This document shows, one piece after another, positions 45,144-57,100 of a stretch of 64,000 nt of DNA. The position numbers and the translations under genes are program-made. Origin of the DNA: Diospyros lotus (taxonomy: Eukaryota; Streptophyta; Magnoliopsida; Ericales; Ebenaceae); NCBI RefSeq assembly GCF_014633365.1, contig NC_068350.1, forward strand, positions 39,547,119-39,611,118. The letters are read 5' to 3'. Positions within the stretch are counted from its first letter, which is position 1. The number at the start of each line of letters is the position of its first letter. The notes beneath the pieces were generated by a model. That model was not told the DNA's origin, did not search any database, and saw only the letters and a program-made list of their open reading frames with translations.

Positions 45144-48100
45144 ATGGAGAACTCGAAGGCTTCCGATCAGAAAGACTCGAGATTTCCCTACCGGAAGGCT
45201 ACACCTTTTCACTATCACAAGCTCGATGCCGAATCGCCGAGATCGTCGAACAATGAAATCGGATTCAGCCCAGGCAGCGATAGAAGGTTCGCATTTTCGC
45301 GCCAAACATTGTTTCATCAATCGTCCGTAGCATCCGGCGATTCTGTTACGCCTATGCTTTCGCGGACTTCTTCCAGCATCGATATTCCACTAAACAAGAG
45401 AGGATGGAGTGAAGAGACGTTTTTATGGGGAGAAGAAGAGGGTTCTGATGAGAAACCGTCGATTTTCACGCATTTGTTGTCGGGTTTTAGGATTTTGAGG
45501 TCGGGAAACCGGCCTATGAGGAGGCTGCTGCTGCTGATCTTCCTCAATGTGGCTTATTCAACCGTTGAATTGTGTTTAGGCCTTCTTTTGGGTCGTGTAG
45601 GTATGAACACGATACGCTGTTCTTTTGCCTCTTCGTGTGTCTGAGTTTAAAGTCATATCCTGTTTCTTTTTCAAAGTTGATTTTGAACGTCGGAGTTCCC
45701 AATTAGATTGCGAAACTAGCCTTGCAGCTCAGCAGGTATGGAAACATCAGTTAGTCGTTGACAACGCAATTCTTAGGTTATATACTGCTGGAGAAAAAAA
45801 TTCAGATTTGTAGAACTTGTGGTTACGCAGGGGTCCATGTATTTAATTATTTGACATCCTTTACTGTTCTTGCACATAATTGTGTATTAGGACATATAGT
45901 ATGGCAAACAATGTGTAACAGCGGAACTTTTCTCCTGATCTTTAATTATTTTCTTTGCTCACTCTGGATTGCTTTTATTGTTTCTTTTTCTTGTCCTTAG
46001 AATATTTTCCCCATGCTATTTTTAGGTTTGGTGTCTGATGCAATCAATTTGACATTTGGATGTGGTCTGTTAACGTTTTCGTTGTTTGCAATGGCTGCTT
46101 CGCGGAAAAAGCCTGATCGAATCTATACTTACGGGTGAGTATGATATTACTATCCTTGTGGTAAACAGTAACATAAGTGACTTAATAATCCCAAATTATC
46201 TCCTTAACTGCATTGGTTTTAATTATATTTTCTACTTTTTCATGTATAATTACTTGTATATAGCAGAGCTTTTCACTTTACAAAATATATGGAGTTGAAT
46301 GCAAGAGTTGGTTTTACTAAAAACAATTAATGCACTTGATAATATCCGAGCTGCAATATTTATGTACTGTTCACTCAAGAAATTGCATCATTGACATGTG
46401 GAGTGTACCAAGAAAAAGATGCTAATCAGAGTTATTCTTTTGTACTAGGTACAAGAGATTAGAGGTTTTATCTGCTTTCACCAATGCTGTAAGTATTTGA
46501 AAGTTACATGTCACTATTGTCACACCCCTTTATATTAAACCGTCTTCTATTATAACTTTATATCTGTATTATCTTTCATCCATTTCCAATGGTTTTGTGG
46601 TCAGTAAGCCTGTAAAATGCTATTAGCATTGCTATTCCTTCTTTTCTTTTAAGGCTCATATAATACTAATCTAATTAACACACTTAAATTCATAGTTGTC
46701 AAGGGCTCAAGGCTCACTGAGGTGCAAGAGTGCTTGGAGTCTAGGCTTGATCCTTTTGGATGCGAGGCCTTCATTTATTAAAAATCTGTATAAAAACACT
46801 TATTCATCATTATTTTCAATATATACCTATAAAGAGGTGAATAATTAATTGGAGAAAAAAGGTTATATCGGCTTCATTGATAGACTTTGATTTATACAAG
46901 ATTAGGAGATAGGAATCCTACCTATTGTACAAGTCTAACTTATCTAAATTACAAAACATAATTAGTTTAAACTTATAGATAATCTATTTACAGAAACAAA
47001 AAACAAAATAAGCTAAATAAAAGGAGAGACATTCGGTCTTATCTTCAGCTTTGAGAATTCCGAAACTTTAGGAGCATTATCTCGGTTTTTTACTTGAGGA
47101 TAAATCTTCTCTGAATTTAGCTTAATTATCCACACTCCCTCTCAAGCTTGGGCTGAAAAATGTTGTTCAAACCAAGCTTGGAGCTCATTCCATAAAAAAT
47201 TCTTCTCGGTAGATCTTTAGTTAGTATATCAGCAACTTGATTTGTAGTGGGAATATATACCAGCTGAAACATCCCTTCTTCAAACTTCTCTTTAATAAAA
47301 TGTCGGTCTATTTCAACATGTTTTGTCCGATCATGATGGACCGGGTTCTTTGCAATGTTGATTGCAGATTGATTGTCACATAGAACTTGAACTGGTTTAG
47401 GGATAGCCACTTGAAGTTCTTGAAATAATCTCTTCAACCATATTCCTTTACAAAACCCTTGAGCCATAGCTCGAAATTCAGCCTCCGCACTACTTCTTGC
47501 GACCATAGACTGTTTTTTGTTATGCCAAGTAACTAAATTCTCCCAAACAAAAGAACAATAGCCAGATGTTGACCTCCTATCACAAACAGAACCGGCTCAA
47601 TCAACATCACTATACATTTCTATTCCTCGATTATTTGTTTTCCGGAACATCAAGCCTTTGCCCGGAGTCAATTTTAGAAACTTTAAGATGTGATAGACAG
47701 CATTCATATGTACTTCTCTAGGATCATTCATAAATTGGCTAACACAACTTACTGAGAAGCTTATATTAGGTCGCGTGTGAGATAAGTATATTAACTTTCC
47801 CACCAATATTTGATACCTTTCCTTGTCAACTGGTGCACTTTCCTTGCCAAGACCTAACTTTGTAGTTGGATCCATAGGTGAATCAGCTGGTTTGCAACCC
47901 AACATCCCAGTTTCTTTTAGAAGGTCTAGAGTATACTTTCTTTGGAATACAGAGATACCTTCTTTTGATCTTGCAACCTCCATACCCAAGAAGTACCTTA
48001 GATTTCCGAGATCCTTGATTTCAAATTCCTTTGCAAGCATGCCCTTGAGATTATATATTTCCATCTGGTTATCTCCTATAACAATAATATTATCCACATA

Positions 48101-51100
48101 TACTATAAGAATGGATAATTTACCTCACATGGTATGTTTGATAAACAGTGTGTGATCAGCTTGACTTTGATTGTACCCTCCTTGTTTGACTGTCTTTGTA
48201 AATCTCTCAAACCAAGCTCTAGGTGATTGTTTGAGTCCATAGAGGGATCGTTTGAGTTTGCATACCTTGTTTCTCGTATGATTGGTTTCAAAGCCACGAG
48301 GAATTTTCATGTAAACTTCTTCTTCTAGAGTTCCATTTAAAAATGCATTCTTCACATCTAGTTGATGAAGAGGCCAATCTAAATTTGCAGCTAGAGACAA
48401 TAGGATTCGGATGGTATTTAACTTTGCAACGGGAGCAGACGTCTCTTGGTAATCAATACTATAGGATTGAGTGAACCCCTTTGCTACTAGCCGAGCTTTG
48501 AATCGGTCAATCTGCCCATCTTCCTTATACTTTACTGCAAAAATTCACTTGCAACCGACAGGTTGTTTTCCAGGAGGTAGAGAGGTTATCTCCCATGTTC
48601 CATTTTTCTCCAAGACATTCATTTCATCAAGAACAACCTGTTTCCACTATGGCTGTTGGAAGGCTTTTGTAACTGTGTTTGGTACTGTTTCCACTGTGGT
48701 TGTTGGAAGGCTTCTGTAACTGTGTTTGGCACCTGCACCTTATTCAAATTTGATAAAAACACACAAAACTTTGATGACAGATCCTTGTAGGATGTATAGC
48801 TGTGTTATTGGGCGCTGAGTGCAAGATCTTACGCCCTTTCGTAAGGCAATAGGCTAATCAGTCTCATCAGTGGCTGCACTATCTAAACTGTCCCCAAGAT
48901 GATTACCACTGTCACTGTCACTGTCACTTAGAGAGGAATTGGGGCTAGTATCTTGGTCAGGTTGATTGTAGGATTGGTGCTCTTTTTCCTGTTGGGACTT
49001 CCTCCGAGAGTAGACCTGAAATTCTTTGGTGGTAGGAGGCTGAGGACTAAGGAAACTTGCAGGAGGGTGGTCATGGGTAGATTGAGGTTGTTGATGGTTA
49101 GGCTTTGGATGTATGGGTGCAGTAGATTGTAAAGTTTGTTGCTACATAGGAATAGGGAGCTGCATAGGAAGAGTTTCCTAAAACTGATATTCTTGAGAAT
49201 TATAGGAATGGTTCTCCCCCTAAATATCAGTTTTGGGATAATAAGGTTGATGTTCAAAAAAGGTTACATCCATGGAGTTAAAAATTCGTTTATGCTCGGG
49301 AGAGTAGCACTTGTAACCTTTTTGATGAGGAGAATAGCCAATGAAGATGCATTTAAGAGATTTAGGGTCAAGTTTGCTTCGGAATTGCTGGTGTACATGC
49401 ACAAAAACAATACATCCAAAGATTTTAAGAGGGATATGAGATAGCAGCCGAGTGTGAGGATAGGATTTGAGAAGGATTTGGCTCAGTGTATGATGGTTTA
49501 GAGTTCGAGAGGCTGACCAGTTAATGAGATAAGCGGCTGTGAGAATGGCTTCACCCAAAAAATGTTTAGGGACATTTGTAGAAAATAGCAAAGAATGAGC
49601 CACTTCTAAGATATGCCGGTTTTTTCTTTCGGCTACACCGTTTTGTTGGGGTGCATCCACACAAGAACTTTGATGTATAATGCCATTGTTTGAAAGATAG
49701 GAACCAAGGATTGAAGAAAAAGATTCCTTGGCATTATCGGTTCGGAGGATTTGAATTTTGTTATTAAATTGTCTTTTCACCATAGAATGAAACAATTGAA
49801 AAATGGAACCAACTTCTAATTTTTCTTTCATGAGAAATACCCATGTAAGCCGGGTATGGTCATCAATAAATGAAACAAACCAACGAGAACTAGTTATGTT
49901 TTTAACTCAAGAAGGTCCCCATACATCACTATGGATTATAGAAAAAGGGTGTGAAGGAGAATAACTTTGACAAGGATAATTATTTCTCACATGCTTAGAG
50001 TATTGACAGATTTCACAATGTATTTGCTGTGAATCTTGACTCTTAAACAATGCTGGGAATAATTTCCTAAGGTAAACAAAGTTTAGATGTCCTAATCTAT
50101 AATGCCATAACATAATTGCATCATTATGAGTGGTGGATGAATTGGAGAAACAAACTAAAGGAATTACCAAACAGGTGTTGGACTGAACTAGGTTATCTTC
50201 GGAGTTGATCTTAGCAAGGAGATAGAGCCCCAATCCTTCTTCAGTATTGCCAATTATCTTCCCTGAAGTCTGCTCCTGAAATTCATATACATTCTTTGAG
50301 AATTTGGCAATACAATCTAAATCAGATGTTAGTTTACTGATAGACAATAGATTACAATCTAGATTAGGTACTAAGAGAACCGATTTCAGCACAATATCCT
50401 TGGAGATAGTAACAGTTCCGGTTCCCACAACTTTTGATAGAGAGCCATCGGCCACTCTAACAGTCCAGTTCTTGTCACATGGTTGGAAATTGGATAACAA
50501 ACTGATTTGTCCCGTCATGTGATCTAAGGCTCCTGAATCAATCACCCAAACAGTAGATAAATCTCTTTTAGTGACAAACGCATGTAAGAAAGTACCTTTA
50601 TGGGCTATGGATCCTGATGCTATGGTTGAGGGCTGATTAAGTTGAGTCTTCTCAAACATGGATTTCAGCCACTCCATTTGTTCCTTGTTGAATGGTGTTG
50701 GTGTTGCAACTATAGTGGTCTCTTCTATGGACACTAGGTTGCCCTTACTCCTTCTCCCATGAGCTGGCTTCCAATTAGCAGGTTTTCCATGTATCTCCCA
50801 ACAAGTATCCTTGGTGAGTCCTGCTTTGTGGCAGTGATCACATCATAGTCGTCCCTTCCTTGGTTTGAAATTCTACGATGAAGTGCCTCTGGTTACTAAG
50901 GCTGAGTGTTCCAGATTTGATGCTGCTGGCTGAAGCATGATTTTCAACCGGCTTTCTTCCTTTTGAACCTTGGAAAAAGCCTCTTGGATACTAAGGAGAG
51001 GTTTTGTACCGAGTATCCTTCCTCTAACACCATCTAGATTCGTATTCAAGCCCATTAAGAACTTATACAACCTCTTTTGTTCAACAATCTTTTTGTATTT

Positions 51101-54100
51101 TGTAGAATTTTCTATGCACTTCCATTCAATGTTATCAAACTTATCTAGTTGCAGCCAATATTTATTCAAAGAATTGAAATATTGAGTCACATGTGAGTCA
51201 CCTTGTTTGAGATCATCAAGCAAGCTTTCAATCTCAAACAGTTCAGAGGTGTTTTCAACATGTGAGTAAGCCTCTCTAGCAGCCTCCCGAATCTCTTGGG
51301 CTGTATCATATAGCAGAAAATTTTCTCCTATATCATTGACCATAGAATTAATGAGCTAAGACATTATCATGTTATTCTCGGCTTGCCAACTCTTATATGT
51401 AGAATCTTCCTCTGCTGGTTTGGTTGTTGCCCCGGTCAAGTAATCATCTTTTCCTTTCCCTCGTATGAACATCAAGACGGATTGAGACCATTGTAGGTAA
51501 TTTTGCCCACTTAATTTATGCCCAGTAACAGTGAACATACTATTGTCAATGGGGCCTTGATTGTTGGTGGGTAAAGGGACGATTTTGGATGGCTGAGTAC
51601 TCTTGCCGGCCATGTTGATATGTAGGAGAGAGATGAACTGGAAATTGAGGACACGCTTTGGAAGAAAAACGGAAGGAGGATTATCGGGAGATTTGGAAGG
51701 GAAAACCGGAATGAGGACTATCAGGAGATTCTTTGCCCAAAGGGTAGCTCTGATGCCATGAAGAATTAATTGGAGAAAAAAGGTTATCTCGGCTTCATTG
51801 ATAGACTTTGATTTATACAAGATTAGGAGATATGAATCCTACCTATTGTACAAGTCTAACTTATCTAAATTACAAAACATAATTAGTTTAAACTTATAGA
51901 TAATCTATTTACAGAAACAGAAAACAAAATAAGCTAAATAAAAGGAGAGACATTCGGCCTTATCTTCAGCTTTGAGAATTCCAAAATTTTAGGAGCATTA
52001 TCTCGGTTTTTTACTTGAGGATAAATCTTCTCTGAATTTAGCTTAATTATCCACAAGAGGCAAATGCAAACTTATAAAATCCTGAATAACAAATAACAAA
52101 CATGCTATATTACTATAATAACAACTAATATTATCCATAATAAGTTAATAAAAACTAGTATTATTTCAAACGAGTAATGGAAGTCTAAAACAAAGTTACC
52201 GGGTTGCCTCCTACGCCTTGGAACCGTGATCCGACACACACATTCCTGATCGTGGTTCTTTTGTGTCTTGGAATCACACTGAATGCAATCTGAATCCCCA
52301 AGAATGGGGATCCTAACTGATGTATGAGTGTAGTTAAAATAATTAAAAACTAGGAAAGAAACTTAAAGTCAGAATAATTTCAAAGAAAATTATTAGAGAA
52401 AAGAAAGCTTGTCTACCTCCCTTCCTTGTGGATTCTATTTTGAATTAGATTCAAACCTAACATCGTTTGCATAGGATTCTTCATTCCATAAGTTGTACAA
52501 GAATATATAAAAGAATTCAAAACAAAATGAACCAACTGCTATAAGAGCAAAGTATTAGTCCATGTAATTTTGACTCTTAAGTACAACTATTAAATGTACC
52601 GTGACCTGAAATTAAGAACCAATTAAACCTATCTCTTCATACCACAAAATTAGCTTTACTAATATACCCCATACCTTTTCGTGCACCATGACCCATGAAC
52701 ATACCATGTTCCTGGTAACTATGGTCTAAAATATCAATATAAAGCGTTGTTTCAAATTCAAGTCTCAACACAAGAGACAAATGAATAAAATGACATATCA
52801 TTTGCAAACCTAACAAATCACAAGTAATATTTAAATCATCCTAACATAACAAAATGTCGAAATGGAGCATTTTTTCAAATCTTTTAAAGTTAAATTTACA
52901 TTCATTTCTCAATCCTCATCAAAATGAAAAAAAAAAAAAAAAAGATCTATGTGATTTTGCTTTCACATATACAAGAAAACAATTTCTCCAATGACAATCA
53001 AGCTAAAAACTTTTGGAAATAAAAAAGAAAAAAACCTCAAGTTTGTGCCAACAAGTTTAATACTGAGATTTGATGGTCGAATCTGTTATTTGATCTCTTT
53101 CGATCCTTTCTTCTTTCTCACTTCAGGGTTTTATGTTGAATAGCTATTGTGACTTGAAAGGTTTTGTTTTAATGTTCGGGTTTTATGTTAGATAGCTAAT
53201 GGGGTGTTCTACTTCTTTCGCATATTTCTTTTAATTTTTTTTTCTGGTTATTTTTTTGTTAGATTTTAACAAGCTTGCCAAAATAATAATAATAATAAGG
53301 AAAAAATTATGACACAGGCAAAAAAGTGTGTGCCTTGTGCCTTAGGGTGAGGGCCCTCAGTTATGCCTTTGACAACTATGCTTAAATTATGGACTCTTGC
53401 CCCTTCATTGGTGTTGTGCCTATTGATATGTAGGTTTTAGACAGTGGTGTAATAATCTCTCTCTTATTATATATGCTTACACATGTGTAGAATCTTTTCT
53501 CCTTTCTATGCAAATGCCAAAGATTGAGAATACCTATTTATTGTCATTCATAGTTGCAGTAAATTTGTGAGGGAAAATTTGAGATGCGTAAATGCAGTTA
53601 GGAAGTAGTTACTTGGAATCATTTAGTAATTGGACAATGAAAGATTAGATAGTCAATGACTGAAAGGTGGCAAAACTTTGTAGACCTTTTTTAAAAGGAT
53701 AAATATATCCAATAACGGTGTGAAAACAAGTGCAATGTCAATATCTATGATGTATGCAAAGAGAAGAGCTATTGCCCTTCATCAGTACTTCATGAAATTG
53801 GGTCTTCATATGGAGGCCTATAAAGCTTTCCTTGAACCCACTTTTTAATGAAGAGCAAAATAATGATGTCTTTTTCTAGTTTCAGGATATAGAAAACAAG
53901 TGGGTACATCAGCTGCTAACTTATCCCTTTCTTGTTGACTGTCTATTTTTTCTCTTTCACTTTAGTGGATTACAGATTAGTGATGACAAAGTTTTACTGG
54001 ATGTAGAGAAGGATGAGATCCTTTTTCTTAACTGTGTGTTACCTTGCCTAGTCCTGTTCTCAAGGAATAAGGAAGTACTTCTCAATTGCATGAATAAGAG

Positions 54101-57100
54101 AAGAAACTCCATTCCATATCTGAACAGCAGGTGAAGGGCATGTAGTGCACACTACTACGCATACACTGCATGCCCTATACATGAACACAGACGCACAAGG
54201 GGTCTAACTTACAAGTATTTTGATGATCACGCCTCAATTTTTACTGATTCAGATAAATTCTATTTTTAAGTATCAAAGAATTATATTTGTTGAAGAAAAA
54301 AAAAAGGAAAAAGTATCAAAGAGTTATTTTCACGCCATGATGATTGCTCTTGTAAATTTTTTTCCACTTTTAAGAATCCTGAATTATGCTCACATCATGA
54401 TATTACCTTTCTTATTGAAATAAAAATGTAATAATCTCTCCTCTTATTTCTATGTTCTGCTTGGTCATGGTATACTTGATAATGGCTTTTCTTTAGCAGT
54501 TTCTTTTTAACTGCATTTCTTGGGCTAACGTTGCTATTTGATTGTCTACGTGTGTAGACAGCTGTTTCTGTTGTTTATGTCCTTCTCATTGGCTGTGGAA
54601 GCACTTCATGCATTTATACAAGATGAATCTGAGCACAAGTAAGTTTTACTTTGGTTTGCTAATAATTTATTTATCTGCTTGTCTTTATTAGCAAATTTCC
54701 TTGGTGACTACCTTGTTTTTCTTTTATGTGTTGGCTTTTTAACACATAACTATCCAATTATCCAATTGGAGGTGATTGCCACACTGTCATCCTAAATGGC
54801 TGAAATTTAATTTTGGTTATCATAATAATGTGTTTCATGTGTCTTTTAAATGCAAGTGACACCATTTGCCAATCAATTTGCCAGCTACATTAAAATCTTC
54901 ATCCCCATTTAGAAATGAATGGAAGAGTCTATTGACCCATACAAGATAAAATGTTCAGAAACTTACCCAATGCCTACTTCATCGAACTCTTTATACTTAT
55001 TTTTCCATTGTTCTGTTTATGGGGTTGTAATGTGTGGCCTTTGGCACTGTTTTAATATATAAACAATTTTACCTGTATGAAAAATGAGAAAAAAGACTAA
55101 TGTTAATTTCCTGTGTGTGTGTGTACTCTTATACTTTTTGCTGTGTGAACTATATTGTCATGTTTTTAAAATGTTTGTAAATTGCATTGGTAAAGGAGCT
55201 TTAGATTTTTTTTTTTTTAAATTTTGGAAGAATATATTTTATTCATTTACCATAATACTTCTTTGTTCTCCCTTTTTTCAAAAGATGAAAGCCTTTGGGT
55301 GATCCCATTCATGGGCAGTGAATCTGTCAAGTAACTTTTTAATCACAACGTTCTTCAATTTACTGGTAGATGGCATACCTAAATGCAGGGTAGGATAATT
55401 TTCTTTAATTCGGATTGGTGTGTCTGCACAAGTTTGTGTTGAAGCAAAATCTATTCCATGATTGTGTTGGAACAAATTTTATCATACTGCTTTATGCATT
55501 GTATGAAGCTCTCTTCCTAAAACAATTACGAAGAATATATTGCTACATTAATTGGTAGTAATATTAATATGCCAGCTAGATATATGTCAATGGTAAGATA
55601 CTTCAACAGTGCAATATGTTCAGCTGTGAAAATGCTTATGCATCACGGCATACTTAACCAAGAAGATATTAATTAGATAGCTAATTATATTTTTTTCCAT
55701 ATTGTTAATAGTGGTGCAGTTGATTGGTGAGTTAGAATTCATGTAGCCAACTCCTCCTAGTGGGATTAAGGCTTGATATATTGTTGTTGATTATGGAGCA
55801 TTTGCCATCAGTTTTATTATGTTTGTTATCTTTCTTTATTTCTTTAATTTCTTTTCTTTTCTTGTTTTGATTTGTGTTTTTGGTAATTACCATGTGTTTT
55901 CAGGCACTATTTGATTGTTTCAGCAGTGACAAATTTGTTGGTGAATCTTATTGGTGTTTGGTTCTTCCGGAACTATGCTCGCATTAATCTTGGTTAGTCT
56001 CTAGCTGCAGTTTTATCTTTTGTGGTCATCAGAATTTAATTTAGATTTTTAAGTTAATTGTGAATGCTTAAATTACCGTTAAAGTTTAGTTTTCTTGGCA
56101 TTTGCTTCCTCCAGACTTGTACAACATAAAATCATTAAACTCATTCCTAATTTTTAGTTTAAATAAATAAACAAGTACATAGATAAAGAACTATCTTTAG
56201 GGTGCAACTCTATAAAAAGTGATAGTCAGGAAACTAGAAATTACCCCTACTTTAGAAACAAGTGAAATACGTTAATCCAAAAACGTAGCAATGTTGTAAA
56301 TTGGTGATAGGAGCTAACTCTTTTAATTTTGGCGGGAACAAGGAATTTTTTTCCCCTTCACCACTTACAAACTAGTATGAACTGCATTTTTGCTGCAAGA
56401 AACATCTGGTTGTGGTTATCCTGCAGATGCTTGCTTAATTTCATGAACTCACTTTGACATGTTTACTACTACTGCTTAGTTAAAAAACAGGTAAACAAAA
56501 ATTGGGACATTAGGTTTAATGTAATTGTTGAATTGTTAACGGTTAAAAAAATTTTGGTCGGTGGTGAGATTTGAACTAATGACTTTTGCTTGATCTAATA
56601 CCATATTAAATTGTTAATCACCATCTGAACACTCTTCCTCACGTGTGGTTAGGTTTCATTGCATTACTGGTCCAAATACGTGCAAGAATTTAATTATCGG
56701 GTCGGTGGTGAGATTTGAACCAATGACTTTTGCTTGATCTAATACCATATTAAATTGTTAATCGCCATCTCATTTAAAAGAGGTTTAATTTTATCTTTTA
56801 TATTATTATTTTTACTCTTTGTAGTTACTATGTGAAATTTCTCAACAAGAAATTATAGTGACTATTTTTACTTTTTTTTTTTTTTGGGGGGGGGGGGGGG
56901 GGGCGCTAAGTAGACTACTGTTACTTTTTGAAACTTCATTAGAGTTTTCTCCTTGGCAATAATAGGCTGTTACTATCCAGTTACTGAGATCAACAGCAAT
57001 TTAGTTAAACTACTGGACTGCCCTCTTATTTATCAATTTGACTATAATATCCCTAAACGTATGACAAAATTACCAACGTCCCTTATGTGAAAAAAGCTTT

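Larger units (their letters stand above)
46838..52055 (-). mobile_element. Complete but mutated Ty1/copia retrotransposon, 5,218 bp
   Basis: Two 297-bp LTRs (46838-47134 and 51759-52055) flank the element, with a perfect duplication AGAGG (46833-46837 and 52056-52060). On the minus strand the primer site TGGCATCAGAGC (51758-51747) abuts the 5' LTR, and the purine tract TTGAGAGGGAG precedes the 3' LTR. The internal order gag, protease, integrase, reverse transcriptase, RNase H is the copia order. Several in-frame stops make it non-coding as a whole. I count 7 differences between the LTRs by eye, so insertion is fairly recent. It lies antisense to MTP5. Confidence 0.95.
46691..53380. mobile_element. 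hAT-like element, about 1.5 kb, split by a copia insertion
   Basis: The ends are CATAGTTGTCAAGGGC and, read from the right, CATAGTTGTCAAAGGC. A perfect 8-bp duplication CTTAAATT flanks it (46683-46690 and 53381-53388). Without the nested copia element (46838-52055 plus one TSD copy) it is about 1.47 kb. The ends carry degenerate AAGGCTC and GCCTTGTGCC motifs similar in style to the 30538-31665 element, so both belong to one CATAGTT-ended group. No transposase frame is seen. Confidence 0.88.

Noticed and set aside
47126..51820. Host genes in MTP5 intron 3
   Set aside because: All long frames there are gag and pol parts of one copia element, bounded by LTRs and a target duplication.
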